The translations under genes were made by a program, and so were the position numbers. Shown here in pieces: positions 10,435 to 19,224 of a stretch of 64,000 nucleotides of DNA. Source of the stretch: Myxococcales bacterium. GTDB lineage: Bacteria > Myxococcota_A > Polyangia > Nannocystales > Nannocystaceae. The notes beneath the pieces are model-generated. The model did no database searches and was not told where the DNA came from. It saw nothing but the letters and a program-made list of their open reading frames with translations. Positions within the stretch are counted from its first letter, which is position 1, and each line of letters starts with the position of its first letter. The stretch spans positions 248,001 to 312,000 of the forward strand of contig JACKDW010000009.1 of the NCBI GenBank assembly GCA_020633295.1. The letters run 5' to 3'.

Positions 10435-10608
10435 CTACGACTCGGTCGCGCAGCGCTCGCGATCGATGGGGCTGCACTCGCAGTCGCCGCCGCCGTCGAC
10501 GCCGCCGCACGAGCCCTTGAGCGGCTTGTTGGAGAACACCACGCCGACCGCCATCCCGAGCATGATGGCGCCGATCAGGCCGATGGAGAGGAGGATGGTG
10601 GTGCCCAC
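10435..10608 (-). CDS. nqrM: NqrM-like Na+-NQR maturation protein
   Basis: This is a 57-residue protein if it starts at the GTG at 10606-10608, which has GGAG 6 nt upstream. A TTG at 10653 would add 15 residues. It has one transmembrane helix (TILLSIGLIGAIMLGMAVGVVF) followed by KPLKGSCGGV and three more cysteines (DCEC, ERC). The helix, then KGSCGG, then clustered Cys is the hallmark of NqrM (DUF539). NqrM is needed to insert the membrane iron centre of Na+-NQR. Its place as last gene of the nqr-apbE run, 52 nt after apbE, strongly supports the call. Confidence 0.82.
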   Translation of the reverse strand: MGTTILLSIGLIGAIMLGMAVGVVFSNKPLKGSCGGVDGGGDCECSPIDRERCATES

Positions 10609-10660
10609 GCGCGACTCCGCGGGCCCGCGCACGCGTCGGCCCGTCGCCCCCAACCGTGCG

Positions 10661-11764
10661 TCAGTCTGCGGCGTCGCGCAAGCGATCGAAGGCCGTCGAG
10701 CGGCGCTCCTCGAGCGCGTCGGCCTCGCCGCGCACGAGCATCAGCACCGCCAGCTCCGCGCGCTCGGCCAGCGCCATGCCCTCGTCGGGTCCCAGCACGC
10801 TCATCGCGGTCGCCAGCGCGTCGGCGCGGGCGGCGTCCGCCGCGACCACCGTGACCGAGGCGAGCCCGTGCGCGACCGGGCGACCGGTGCGGGGATCGAT
10901 GGTGTGGGAGACGAGCGCCCCGTCCAGCGCGCGGAATTGTCGGTAGTCGCCCGAGGTAGCGAGGCCGTGATCGTCGAGCTTGACGATCGTGTGGATCTCG
11001 CGCGGCCCGTGGTCCTCGGGGGCGCCCGGCGTGCGCGGGCGCGGGCGCTCGATCGCGATTCGCCAGCGCTCTCCGCGATGATTGCGACCGCGCGCCCGGA
11101 CCTCGCCGCCGACCTCCACCATGTAGCGGCGCTGCTCGAGCCCGTCGAGCGCGCCGGCGATGCGATCGGCCGCGTAGCCCGGCGCGATCGCGGACAGGTC
11201 GATCGAGAGCTGCGGGTGGGCTTTCTGCACCGCGCTCGCGCCCGCGTCGACGCGCAGCCGCGTGTAGCCGGTGTGCGCGCGCAGCTGCTCGAGCGTCGCG
11301 GCGTCCGGCGAGCGCTGGACCTCGCCGCCGGGGCCGAAGCCCCAGGCGTCGATGAGCGGCGCGACCGTCACGTCGAACGCTCCTTCGGACAGCGCCGAGA
11401 CCTCGCGCGCGATCTCGAGGACCTCGATCAGCTCGCGCGGCACCGTGACCGCGCCGGTCTCATCCGCGTTGAGTCGGCTCAGCTCCGAGTCCGGGCGGTA
11501 GTTCGACATCTGGCGGTCGACGAGGCCGAGCTCGCGCGCGATCGCCTGCTCGATCGCCGCGCGCTGCTCCTCCGTCAGCGGCGCGCTGGCGACCGTGACG
11601 TTGTAGGTGGTGCCCATGGTCGCGCCGGCGAAGCGGGCGGGCTCGAGCCCCGAGCGCGGCCACATCCGCCACGCGCTCAGCGCGAGGAAGGCCAGCAGCA
11701 TCAGCGGCAGCAGGACGCGCGCGTGCTTGCCCAGCTTGGCCTCGAGCGGATCGACGGCGGACAT
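10661..11764 (-). CDS. apbE: ApbE, FAD:protein FMN transferase
   Basis: The 367-residue protein has an N-terminal membrane anchor (about 16-33, no lipobox). The ApbE domain shows ATMGTTYNVTV, MSNYRPDSELSRLN, FDVTVAPLIDAWGFGP, LSAIAPGYAADRI and SHTIDPRTGRPV. The enzyme uses FAD and Mg to attach FMN to Thr in the S-G-A-T motifs of NqrB and NqrC. Both targets are encoded just upstream and have intact motifs. It lies between nqrF and nqrM, so the gene run brings its own maturation factors. Confidence 0.93.
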   Translation of the reverse strand: MSAVDPLEAKLGKHARVLLPLMLLAFLALSAWRMWPRSGLEPARFAGATMGTTYNVTVASAPLTEEQRAAIEQAIARELGLVDRQMSNYRPDSELSRLNADETGAVTVPRELIEVLEIAREVSALSEGAFDVTVAPLIDAWGFGPGGEVQRSPDAATLEQLRAHTGYTRLRVDAGASAVQKAHPQLSIDLSAIAPGYAADRIAGALDGLEQRRYMVEVGGEVRARGRNHRGERWRIAIERPRPRTPGAPEDHGPREIHTIVKLDDHGLATSGDYRQFRALDGALVSHTIDPRTGRPVAHGLASVTVVAADAARADALATAMSVLGPDEGMALAERAELAVLMLVRGEADALEERRSTAFDRLRDAAD

Positions 11765-11792
11765 GGCCGCACCGGTATACCCCTAAACGCGA

Positions 11793-11819
11793 GACGCCGC
11801 CCCGGGCGGGGGCGGCGTC
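11793..11819 (-). terminator. 11-bp GC hairpin between nqrF and apbE
   Basis: A perfect 11-bp stem (11793-11803 with 11809-11819) with a 5-nt loop lies 24 nt after the nqrF stop and 28 nt before the apbE start. In the direction of transcription it is followed only by TCGCGTTTAGG, not a real T-run. It may act as a partial terminator or an mRNA-stability element that lowers apbE-nqrM expression relative to the structural genes. Confidence 0.45.
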
Positions 11820-11843
11820 GCGCTACGTGGGCTCGCGTTCGGG

Positions 11844-13073
11844 CTAGCCGAAGTCGTCGAACAGGATGTTCTCCGGCTCCACGCCCAGGTCCGCGAGCAT
11901 CTTGAAGACCGCGTCGTTCATCATGGGCGGCCCGCAGATGTAGTACTCGCAGTCCTCCGGCGCCTCGTGGTCCTTGAGGTAGTTGTCGAGCAGCACCTGG
12001 TGGATGAAGCCCTTGTAGCCGGTCCAGTTGTCCTCGGGCCTCGCGTCCGAGAGCGCGAGGTGCCACTCGAAGTTCGGGAAGTCCTCGGCGATCTTGTCGA
12101 AGTGGTCCTGGTAGAAGGCCTCGCGCATGGAGCGGGCGCCGTACCAGAACGAGACCTTGCGATCGGTCTTGAGCCGGCGGAACTGGTCGAAGATGTGCGA
12201 GCGCATCGGCGCCATGCCGGCGCCGCCGCCGATGAACACCATCTCGGCGTCGGTGTCCTTGGCGAAGAACTCGCCGAACGGCCCGGAGATGATGACCTCG
12301 TCGCCTGGCTTGAGGTTGAAGATGTACGAGGACATCTTGCCGGGCGGCAGGTCGGGCTGGCGCGGCGGCGGGGAGGCGACGCGGACGTTGAGCATGATGA
12401 TGCCGCGCTCCTCCGGGTAGTTCGCCATGGAGTAGGCGCGCGTCACGTCCTCGTCGACCTTCGAGATGAAGCGCCACATGTCGAACTTGTCCCAGTCCTC
12501 GCGGTACTCCTCTTCGATGTCGAAGTCCTTGTACTTGACGACGTGGGGCGGGCACTCGATCTGGATGTAGCCGCCCGCGCGGAAGGGCACGGCCTCGCCC
12601 GGCGGCAGCTCGAGGATCAGCTCCTTGATGAAGGTCGCCACGTTGTGGTTCGAGCGGACCTTGCACTTCCACTTCTTGACGCTGAAGACCTCGGGCTCGA
12701 CCTCGATCTCCATGTCCTGCTTGACCTTCACCTGGCAGGAGAGCCGGCAGCCGTGGCGGGCCTCCTTGGGCGAGATGTGGGTCTTCTCGGTGGGCAGGAT
12801 GGACCCGCCGCCCGAGTGCACCTCGACCTTGCAGACGCCGCAGCTGCCGCCGCCGCCGCAGGCCGAGGGGATGAAGATCTTGTTATCCGCGAGCGTGTTG
12901 AGCAGCGTGCTGCCTGCAGGCACGCGCAGCGCCTTGTCTGGATCGCCGTTGATCGTGATCGTGACCGCGCCGCTGTTGACGAGGCGCGACTTGGCGATCA
13001 TGAGCACGGCGACCAGCGCGAGGATGACGAACAGGAACATCGTCACGCCGATGCCGACTGTCACAATATCCAT
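11844..13073 (-). CDS. nqrF: Na+-translocating NADH:quinone reductase subunit F
   Basis: The 409-residue NADH-oxidising subunit has an N-terminal helix (about 5-27). Its [2Fe-2S] ferredoxin domain carries Cys72, Cys78, Cys81 and Cys113 (ACGGGGSCGVCK, RLSCQV). An FAD domain with RAYSMANYP follows. The NADH domain has FIGGGAGMAPMRSH, SFWYGARS and the C-terminal EYYICGPPMMNDAV...ILFDDFG. The N-terminal helix and the Nqr-specific layout separate it from soluble reductases and from Rnf subunits. It takes electrons from NADH and passes them to the 2Fe-2S centre and then into the membrane complex. Confidence 0.96.
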   Translation of the reverse strand: MDIVTVGIGVTMFLFVILALVAVLMIAKSRLVNSGAVTITINGDPDKALRVPAGSTLLNTLADNKIFIPSACGGGGSCGVCKVEVHSGGGSILPTEKTHISPKEARHGCRLSCQVKVKQDMEIEVEPEVFSVKKWKCKVRSNHNVATFIKELILELPPGEAVPFRAGGYIQIECPPHVVKYKDFDIEEEYREDWDKFDMWRFISKVDEDVTRAYSMANYPEERGIIMLNVRVASPPPRQPDLPPGKMSSYIFNLKPGDEVIISGPFGEFFAKDTDAEMVFIGGGAGMAPMRSHIFDQFRRLKTDRKVSFWYGARSMREAFYQDHFDKIAEDFPNFEWHLALSDARPEDNWTGYKGFIHQVLLDNYLKDHEAPEDCEYYICGPPMMNDAVFKMLADLGVEPENILFDDFG

Positions 13074-13113
13074 CGTGTGTCTCCTTGGGGGAACGCGTTG
13101 AGGTCCGTGCGGT

Positions 13114-13728
13114 CTACAGCTGGATGCCGGAGAACGCGAGGAACCCGAGGGCCATCAGCCCGGTGACGATGAACGCCATGCCGAGGCCGCGCAGGCCCGG
13201 CGGGACGTGGCTGTAGCGCATCTTCTCGCGCACGGCCGCGAGCGCGACGACCGCGAGCATCCAGCCGATGCCGGAGCCGAGGCCGAACACGCAGGACTCG
13301 GCGAAGTTGTAGTCACGCTGCTCCATGAACAGCGAGGTGCCCAGGATCGCGCAGTTGACCGCGATCAGCGGGAGGAACACGCCGAGCGCGTTGTACAGCG
13401 ACGGCATGTACTTATCGAGGACCATCTCGACGATCTGCACGAGCGCGGCGATGGTGCCGATCTGCGCGAGCAGGGAGAGGAAGGTCAGGTCGACGTCGCC
13501 GAAGGTCGGGCTGATCCAGGCGAGCGCGCCCTCCTTGAGCAGGCCGTTGATGATCAGGTTGTTGATCGGCACGCACAGGGTGAGCACGAAGATGACCGCG
13601 CCGCCGAGGCCGATCGCGGTCTCGACCTTCTTGGACACGGCGAGGAACGAGCACATGCCCAGGAAGAACGCCAGGGCCATGTTCTCGACGAAGATCGCCT
13701 TCACCAACAGGCTGAGATAGTGCTCCAT
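13114..13728 (-). CDS. nqrE: Na+-NQR subunit E
   Basis: The 204-residue protein has six hydrophobic helices and the family start MEHYLSLLVKAIFVENMAL. FFLGMCSFLAVSKKVETA and ALVQIVEMVLDKYMPSLYNALGVFLPLI follow, with NCAILG. The two Cys-bearing half-helices (GMCSF and NCAIL), with their NqrD counterparts, hold the membrane-embedded iron centre. The gene lies 3 nt downstream of nqrD and 40 nt upstream of nqrF. Confidence 0.95.
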   Translation of the reverse strand: MEHYLSLLVKAIFVENMALAFFLGMCSFLAVSKKVETAIGLGGAVIFVLTLCVPINNLIINGLLKEGALAWISPTFGDVDLTFLSLLAQIGTIAALVQIVEMVLDKYMPSLYNALGVFLPLIAVNCAILGTSLFMEQRDYNFAESCVFGLGSGIGWMLAVVALAAVREKMRYSHVPPGLRGLGMAFIVTGLMALGFLAFSGIQL

Positions 13729-13731
13729 GGC

Positions 13732-14358
13732 TTACTCCTCCTCCTCGATCTGGTCGGTCTTCCAGCTGCGCAGGGCCCAGATGCCCAGGCCGATGAGGAA
13801 GAACGCGCTCGGCGACATGACCATGAGGCCGTTGGGCTGGTACCAGCCGCCCTCGGTCACGGGCGAGAGCAGCGTGACGCCGAGCAGCTTGCCGCTGCCG
13901 AGCAGCTCGCGGAAGAACGCGACGACGATCAGCACGACGCTGTAGCCGAGGCCGTTGCCGAGCCCGTCCCAGGCCGAGAGCTTGGGCCCGTTGGCCATGG
14001 CGTAGGCCTCGGCGCGGCCCATGACGATGCAGTTGGTGATGATCAGCCCGACGAACACCGAGAGCTGCTTGGCCACGTCGTAGACGTAGGCCTTGAGCAC
14101 CTGGTCCGCGACGATCACGAGCGACGCGATGATCGTCAGCTGGACGATGATGCGGATGCTGCTCGGGATGTAGTTGCGGATCAGGCTGACGGAGACGTTG
14201 GACAGGATCAGGACGATGGTGAGCGCCGCCGACATGACGAGCGCGGTCTCCATCTTCGTGGTCACGGCCAGCGCCGAGCAGATGCCGAGCACCTGCAGCG
14301 CGATGGGGTTGTTGTTGAACAGCGGGTCAACCAGCGCCGCTTTGGCTTGTTTATCCAT
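13732..14358 (-). CDS. nqrD: Na+-NQR subunit D
   Basis: The 208-residue membrane protein has about six helices. VDPLFNNNPIALQVLGICSALAV, the iron-site-type half helices (GICSAL and TNCIVMGRAEAYAM), and a C-terminal LGIWALRSWKT are visible. It pairs with NqrE around the membrane iron centre. The gene lies 15 nt after nqrC and almost touches nqrE, so the subunits are co-transcribed. Confidence 0.95.
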   Translation of the reverse strand: MDKQAKAALVDPLFNNNPIALQVLGICSALAVTTKMETALVMSAALTIVLILSNVSVSLIRNYIPSSIRIIVQLTIIASLVIVADQVLKAYVYDVAKQLSVFVGLIITNCIVMGRAEAYAMANGPKLSAWDGLGNGLGYSVVLIVVAFFRELLGSGKLLGVTLLSPVTEGGWYQPNGLMVMSPSAFFLIGLGIWALRSWKTDQIEEEE

Positions 14359-14373
14359 GCTGGCGAGCTCCCT

Positions 14374-15153
14374 CTACTTGTGGCCCTTCTTGTACTCGGC
14401 GAGGTACGGGCCGAAGCCGTGCTCGCCGAGCCAGAACTGGAGCATGTTGGTGACGCCGTTAGAGGTGATCGTCGCGCCGGAGAGCGCGTCGACCTTGTAC
14501 GGGTGGGCCGCCTTGTCGCTGAAGTCGCCCTTGGCGACCGCGATGGCGACCTTGCCCTGGTCGTCGAACGCCTTGCGACCGGGCCACTTGGCCTTCCACA
14601 GCGGGTTGTCGACCTCGCCGCCGAGCCCGGGCGTCTCGCCGTGCTCGTAGTAGGTGATGCCCTTGATCGTGGTCCCGTCGGCCTCGAGCGCGAGGAAGCC
14701 GTAGAGCGTGGACCACAGCCCGTAGCCCTCGATCGGCAGGACGATCGCGTCGACCTTGCCGTCCTTCATGACCTGGAAGACCTTGGCCTGCTTGGGCAGC
14801 CGCTGGATCTTCGCGTTGTTGGTCGGCGCGGGCGCGCTGCTCGCGGGGTCCTTCTTGGCTTTCTGCTGGTCGAAGGTCGCCACGTCGACGCCGTCGACCG
14901 GCTTGCCCGAGTGGAGCTCGATGACCTCGGCCTTGATGTTGCTGTCGAACAGCTGCTTGATCGCGGCCTTGTCGCCGCCGCCCTCGGGCAGCAGGTTGGC
15001 GACCGAGAGCACCTGCTTCTGCTGGTCGAGCACCTTGTTCTCGACCTGCTGCGGCTTGAGCTGGACGGCGGCGATGGAGACGACGGCTCCGAACACGCCG
15101 CAGACCGCCGCGGCGAAGCCGACGATGTAGCCGGTCTTGGTTTTATCCACCAT
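14374..15153 (-). CDS. nqrC: Na+-NQR subunit C, covalent FMN subunit
   Basis: The 259-residue protein has one N-terminal helix (about 9-31) and a periplasmic FMN-binding domain. Covalent FMN should attach to Thr228 in DALSGATITSNGV. GETPGLGGEVDNPLW and PIEGYGLWSTLYGFLAL are typical family blocks. ApbE carries out the flavinylation. The start overlaps the end of nqrB by 11 nt. A loop rich in Ala/Pro/Lys (about 98-115) seems expanded. Confidence 0.95.
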   Translation of the reverse strand: MVDKTKTGYIVGFAAAVCGVFGAVVSIAAVQLKPQQVENKVLDQQKQVLSVANLLPEGGGDKAAIKQLFDSNIKAEVIELHSGKPVDGVDVATFDQQKAKKDPASSAPAPTNNAKIQRLPKQAKVFQVMKDGKVDAIVLPIEGYGLWSTLYGFLALEADGTTIKGITYYEHGETPGLGGEVDNPLWKAKWPGRKAFDDQGKVAIAVAKGDFSDKAAHPYKVDALSGATITSNGVTNMLQFWLGEHGFGPYLAEYKKGHK

Positions 15154-16381
15154 GGCGCGCCTTCCTCCGTTTGATGTTGGCTTGCACGTAGAAGTGGTCG
15201 ATGAGCGGCGCGAACATGTTCATGAACAGGATCGCCAGCATCATGCCCTCGGGGTACGCCGGGTTGACGACGCGCACGAGCACGACCATCACGCCGATGC
15301 CGATGCCGTAGAGGTACTTGCCCTTCTCGGTGAAGGCCGACGACACGGGGTCGGTGGCCATGAACACGGTGCCGAAGGCCCAGCCGCCGAGCACGACGTG
15401 CCAGCTAAACGGCACCGCGAACATCGGGTTGGTCTCGCTCGGCACGAGGTTGAGCAGGCTCGACATCACGAAGGTGCCGATGACGACGCCGAGCATCGTC
15501 CGCCAGGAGCCGATGCCCGTGATGATGAGCACCGCCGCGCCGATCAGGCAGCACAGCACCGAGGTCTCGCCCATGGAGCCGGGCACGAGGCCGATGAACG
15601 CGTCCCACCAGGTCAGCTTGTTGGCGGCCACGGCGGCGTCGAGCGCCCCGTGCTCCGCGGCCGCGGCGGCGAGCCAGGTCGCGCCGGACATGCCGTCGGC
15701 GAGCATCGTCGGCTGGACCGCGCGCCACACCGTGTCGCCCGAGATCTGCGCCGGGTAGGCGAAGAACAGGAACGCGCGGGCCGTGAGCGCGGGGTTGAGG
15801 ACGTTCATGCCGACGCCGCCGAACACCTCCTTGCCGAGCACGATGCCGAAGCTCGTGCCGAGCGCGACCTGCCACAGCGGGATGGTCGGCGGGAGGATGA
15901 GCGGGATCAGGGCGCCCGTGACGAGGAAGCCCTCGGTCACGTCGTGCTTGCGCACGACCGCGAACAGGACCTCCCAGAAGCCGCCGACCGCCATCGTCAC
16001 GGCGTAGACGGGCAGGAAGTAGAGCGCGCCGTGGAGGACGTTGGCGAGCAGGTTGTTCGGGTCGAAGCCGAGCCCGAGCATGGCGTACAGCGCCGACTGC
16101 CAGGACTGCGCCGCCGGGGCGCCGCCGGCCATGGCCCAGTGGATCTGGTAGCCGGTGTTGTACATCGCCCACAGGATGCAGGGGATGAGCGCGATGACGA
16201 CCGTGAACATCATGCGCTTGAGATCGAGCGCGGCGCGGACGTGCGAGTTGCCCTTCGTCACCTCACCGGGGGTGAAGTGAATCGTGTCGAACATCTCGTA
16301 GATCGCGTAGAAGCGCTCGTACTTGCCGCCCTTGTGAAACAGCGGCTCGAGCCTGTCGAACGCCTTGCGTAGAGCCTTCAT
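15143..16381 (-). CDS. nqrB: Na+-NQR subunit B, covalent FMN and riboflavin subunit
   Basis: The 412-residue protein has about ten helices and belongs to the NqrB/RnfD family, with the long cytoplasmic N terminus (MKALRKAFDRLEPLF...GKYERFYAIYEMFDTI) found in NqrB but not RnfD. The FMN attachment site is DGMSGATWLA (Thr235, close to Thr236 of the Vibrio protein). VLNPALTARAFLFFAYP and ATDPVSSAFT are also typical. NqrB carries the Na+ path and the quinone site. The gene lies 4 nt after nqrA. Confidence 0.96.
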   Translation of the reverse strand: MKALRKAFDRLEPLFHKGGKYERFYAIYEMFDTIHFTPGEVTKGNSHVRAALDLKRMMFTVVIALIPCILWAMYNTGYQIHWAMAGGAPAAQSWQSALYAMLGLGFDPNNLLANVLHGALYFLPVYAVTMAVGGFWEVLFAVVRKHDVTEGFLVTGALIPLILPPTIPLWQVALGTSFGIVLGKEVFGGVGMNVLNPALTARAFLFFAYPAQISGDTVWRAVQPTMLADGMSGATWLAAAAAEHGALDAAVAANKLTWWDAFIGLVPGSMGETSVLCCLIGAAVLIITGIGSWRTMLGVVIGTFVMSSLLNLVPSETNPMFAVPFSWHVVLGGWAFGTVFMATDPVSSAFTEKGKYLYGIGIGVMVVLVRVVNPAYPEGMMLAILFMNMFAPLIDHFYVQANIKRRKARHGG

Positions 16382-16385
16382 CAGG

Positions 16386-17756
16386 TCAGCCTTCCTTCTC
16401 GATGATCGTCAGCTGCTCGCGCAGGATCTGACCGAAGTCGTTCTTGCCCGGGTCGACGAAGGTGCACAGCCCCAGGTCCTCCTCGTCGAGCTCGAGGCAG
16501 CCGAGGTCGATGGCGCGCTCGCGGTCGCCGGACATCAGCGAGCGCAGCAGGAACGTCGGCATGATGTCGAGCGGCATGACCTTCTCGTACAGCCCGATCG
16601 GGACCATGTCGCGCTTGCTGCCGTGGGTCGTGGTCGTGAAGTCGAACTTCTTGGTCACGAACCGGCCGATGTGCGTCGGGATCAGCGAGAACATCTTGGC
16701 GCCGAGCGACAGCCAGCCGAAGAACACGCGCTCGCGATCCTCGGCGAGGCACGAGATCTGGTGGTGGTAGCGGCCGAGGTAGCCGAGCGCCTCGCCGTCG
16801 GCCTTGCGCCCCGAGAGCACCGAGCCCGAGATCACGCGGTTCTCGCCGGACTTGAGCTCGCCGTCGGTGAGCTCGTCGAGGTTGGCGCCGATCCGTGTGC
16901 GGAGCAGCCGCGGCTTCTTGACCGCCGGGCCCGCGAGCGCGACGACGTGCGAGACGTCGAGCTGGCCCGTGGTGAACAGCCGCCCGATCGCGAGCACGTC
17001 CTGGTAGTTGATGTGCCAGACGGTCTTGCCGAGGTGGACCGGCTGCAGGAAGTGGATGTGCGTGCCGACGAGCCCGGCCGGGTGCGCGCCCTGGAACTCC
17101 TCGACGCGGATGTCCTCGACCTCGTAGGCGCCGACGCGCGAGTTCTGGCCCTTGCACAGGTAGACCGGGCCCTCGCACAGCCGCTTGATCGCCTCGAGGC
17201 CGACGCAGAACGTGTCCTCGTGGCCCTCGAGCACGACGTCGACGCGCGGCGCGAGCGGGTTGGTGTCGGCGGCCGTGATGAACAGCGCCGAGGGCTTGCT
17301 GTTGGGGCTGGGGACCTTCGAGAACGGTCGCGTTCGCAAGCTGGTCCAGAGGCCAGACTCGAACAGCAGCGCCTGGACCTGCTCGCGGCCGAGCTCGGTC
17401 ACCGGCTTGCCGGTGTAGTGCTCGAACACGACCTGATCGTCGGGCGAGGGCCCGCCGGCGCGCTCGTTGAGCTCGATCACGAGGGACTGCAGCGCGCGCC
17501 TGGCCCCGCGGTTGATGGCGACGACGGTGCCGGCCCCGGGGGCGGTGTAGCGAACGTCGTCGGCCTTGCGGTCTTCGAACATCAGCTGCCCGCGCTTGAC
17601 CACGTCGCCGACCTTGACGGCCATGCGCGGCTTCATGCCGATGTAGTCGCTGGCCATCAGCGCGACGCGGGAGGTGCTGGGCGCGTCCTCAATGGTCTGG
17701 CGCGGCTCGCCAGAGATCGGGAGATCGAGGCCTTTTCTGATCTTGTGTATGGCCAT
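16386..17756 (-). CDS. nqrA: Na+-NQR subunit A
   Basis: The 456-residue protein starts at the ATG at 17754-17756, with AAGGA 6 nt upstream. The N terminus MAIHKIRKGLDLPISGEP is the family signature. VKVGDVVKRGQLMFEDRK, TAPGAGTVVAINRGARRALQS, GHEDTFCVGLEAI, GAHPAGLVGTHIHFL and the Cys-containing C terminus DPGKNDFGQILREQL are also visible. It is the peripheral cytoplasmic subunit and the first gene of the nqr run. The 443-nt gap before it makes an own promoter likely. Confidence 0.95.
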   Translation of the reverse strand: MAIHKIRKGLDLPISGEPRQTIEDAPSTSRVALMASDYIGMKPRMAVKVGDVVKRGQLMFEDRKADDVRYTAPGAGTVVAINRGARRALQSLVIELNERAGGPSPDDQVVFEHYTGKPVTELGREQVQALLFESGLWTSLRTRPFSKVPSPNSKPSALFITAADTNPLAPRVDVVLEGHEDTFCVGLEAIKRLCEGPVYLCKGQNSRVGAYEVEDIRVEEFQGAHPAGLVGTHIHFLQPVHLGKTVWHINYQDVLAIGRLFTTGQLDVSHVVALAGPAVKKPRLLRTRIGANLDELTDGELKSGENRVISGSVLSGRKADGEALGYLGRYHHQISCLAEDRERVFFGWLSLGAKMFSLIPTHIGRFVTKKFDFTTTTHGSKRDMVPIGLYEKVMPLDIMPTFLLRSLMSGDRERAIDLGCLELDEEDLGLCTFVDPGKNDFGQILREQLTIIEKEG

Positions 17757-18199
17757 GGGCGATCCTTGGAACCTGGGAACAAACTCGTGGGGCTTCGAAC
17801 CTCGGTGGACTAGGGAGCACACCGAGTCAGGCAACGCCGGCTCGCGCGGACACCCCACGATCGCGGGACTCCCCGCGTCCACGACGCGACGCGTCCGTTC
17901 CGTGTGCTGGAATACGGCGCGCGCGAGCACGTGTCCTGGGGCAAGTCGGGCAAGGGAAGCGATCGGGCTGCGAGACGGTGCGACACAATGTCTGGGCGCG
18001 CTCTACTACGAAATGCCCAGAACTTTCAACGCCGCGTCCGCGTGCTGACACCGCGTCAGGTATCTTCATACGGAATCCCGCGACGAGGCCAAGAGGCCAG
18101 GGCGTGTGTGTCGTCACAGTCATCCAACCGCACGCGCGCGGATGTCGACGTCGCACACACACGGACCCCTAAGGGCGCGCGGACCGGCACGCGCGCGAG
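17757..18199. other. 443-nt gap between mqnA and nqrA, no gene seen
   Basis: No open frame here has plausible composition. It separates the menaquinone genes from the nqr genes, all on the minus strand. A promoter-like pair is listed separately at 18003-18029. A GC-only inverted repeat (18175-18181 with 18190-18196) lies just after the mqnA stop and has no T-run. The gap would give nqrA a leader of about 240 nt if that promoter is used. Confidence 0.5.
18003..18029 (-). promoter_or_regulatory. possible nqr operon promoter
   Basis: On the minus strand TTGAAA (18024-18029) is followed after 15 nt by TAGTAG (18003-18008). The match to a sigma-70 -35/-10 pair is partial and the spacer is short, but this is the most AT-containing part of the gap before nqrA. 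Confidence 0.25.
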
Positions 18200-19183
18200 C
18201 TATCGCGTGCGCTCGCCAGGCCCGTCGCCGGTGGCGGCCCACGGCGCGTCGGTGTCGATCCCGAGCTCGCGCACGAGCCGAAGAAACCGCGAGAGACCGG
18301 CGCGCGCGCGCGCGTCGAGCTCGTAGCGGATGGTGTGATCGAGGTAGCGGCGGTAGGCCGCAGCAGGGAGCACCTCGTCGGGCGAGACCGCAGGGTTCAT
18401 GGCGCTGACGCGCACCAGCTGATCGCGGTAGCGCTCGGCGTAGGCGGCCGTGCGCGCGCGGCCGCGTTCGCGGGCGGCGAGCAGCGCGGCGACGTGGTGG
18501 GGCGCGGTCGCGACGAGCCCCGGCCGCGCGGCCCAAAACGCGAACACGAACGGCAAGCCGGTGGCCTCGTACCAGAGCGCGCCGAGGTCGTAGCTGTGGG
18601 CGAACCGCGCGCGCAGGTTGAAGGCGGCGTCGCCGATGACCAGCGCCGCGTCGCGATCGCGCACGCGCGCCACGCCCTCGCGGTGGGGCGCGACCTGAAA
18701 GCGCGGCCGGAGGCCGCGCTGGTGCAGGAGCACGCGGATCAGCGTCGCGGAGCTGCGCGAGGCCGCGTCGAGGTGCACGGCGGCCACGCGCTCGAGCGGG
18801 ACGTCCGAGACGAGAATGACGGTCTCGACCGGTCCCTCGCAGCCAATTCCGATCTCGGGGATGATGTCCCAGTGCGGGTGCGCGACGTAGCTCGCCACGG
18901 GCACGAGCGCGATGTCGCACAGGTTCTGGGCCAGCCGCCGGGTGCACTCGGAGGGCAGGGCCGTTGAGGGGTCGAACAGCGCGCGCGTCCCGGCGTCTTC
19001 CACGCCATGAAACAGGCCAGGCGCGAAGCGCGGGGCGGCGACCTCGATGTCGTGGATCGGCTCGACGAGCGGCCACGCGTTGAGAAATTCGACGCCGCAC
19101 ACGCGCAGTCGCGTGCTCGGGTGCACGGACGGCTCTCCGGGGGGACGCGCGGCGAGTGCGTGGGCGGGCTCGCGGAGGTTCAT
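18200..19183 (-). CDS. mqnA: MqnA, chorismate dehydratase (futalosine pathway)
   Basis: The 327-residue protein carries the MqnA/MqnD-type periplasmic-binding-like fold: VCGVEFLNAWPLVEPI at the N terminus, CDIALVPVASYV, VILVSDVPL, SRSSATLIRVLL, and the characteristic DAALVIGDAAF and LGALWYEATGLPFVFAFWAAR. It converts chorismate to 3-[(1-carboxyvinyl)oxy]benzoate, the first step of futalosine-dependent menaquinone synthesis in the cytoplasm. It lies 41 nt downstream of mqnE. The start may be internal, since the first 20 residues are Pro/Ala-rich. Confidence 0.9.
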   Translation of the reverse strand: MNLREPAHALAARPPGEPSVHPSTRLRVCGVEFLNAWPLVEPIHDIEVAAPRFAPGLFHGVEDAGTRALFDPSTALPSECTRRLAQNLCDIALVPVASYVAHPHWDIIPEIGIGCEGPVETVILVSDVPLERVAAVHLDAASRSSATLIRVLLHQRGLRPRFQVAPHREGVARVRDRDAALVIGDAAFNLRARFAHSYDLGALWYEATGLPFVFAFWAARPGLVATAPHHVAALLAARERGRARTAAYAERYRDQLVRVSAMNPAVSPDEVLPAAAYRRYLDHTIRYELDARARAGLSRFLRLVRELGIDTDAPWAATGDGPGERTR

Positions 19184-19224
19184 GGTGTGGGACTCGCTGG
19201 AGGGGCGCGATCGAGTCGCGGGAC

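Noticed and set aside
13207..15174. A long plus-strand open frame over nqrE, nqrD and nqrC
   Set aside because: It spans three unmistakable nqr genes on the other strand and has the repetitive composition of high-GC shadow frames.
13114..17756. The six-subunit complex considered as Rnf instead of Nqr
   Set aside because: NqrA and NqrF-type subunits, the NqrB N terminus and the NqrM-like gene are present; RnfB and RnfC features are absent.
17827..18162. A minus-strand frame of 111 codons in the mqnA-nqrA gap
   Set aside because: It is Arg-rich, without a ribosome site or recognisable motif, and typical of chance frames in this composition.
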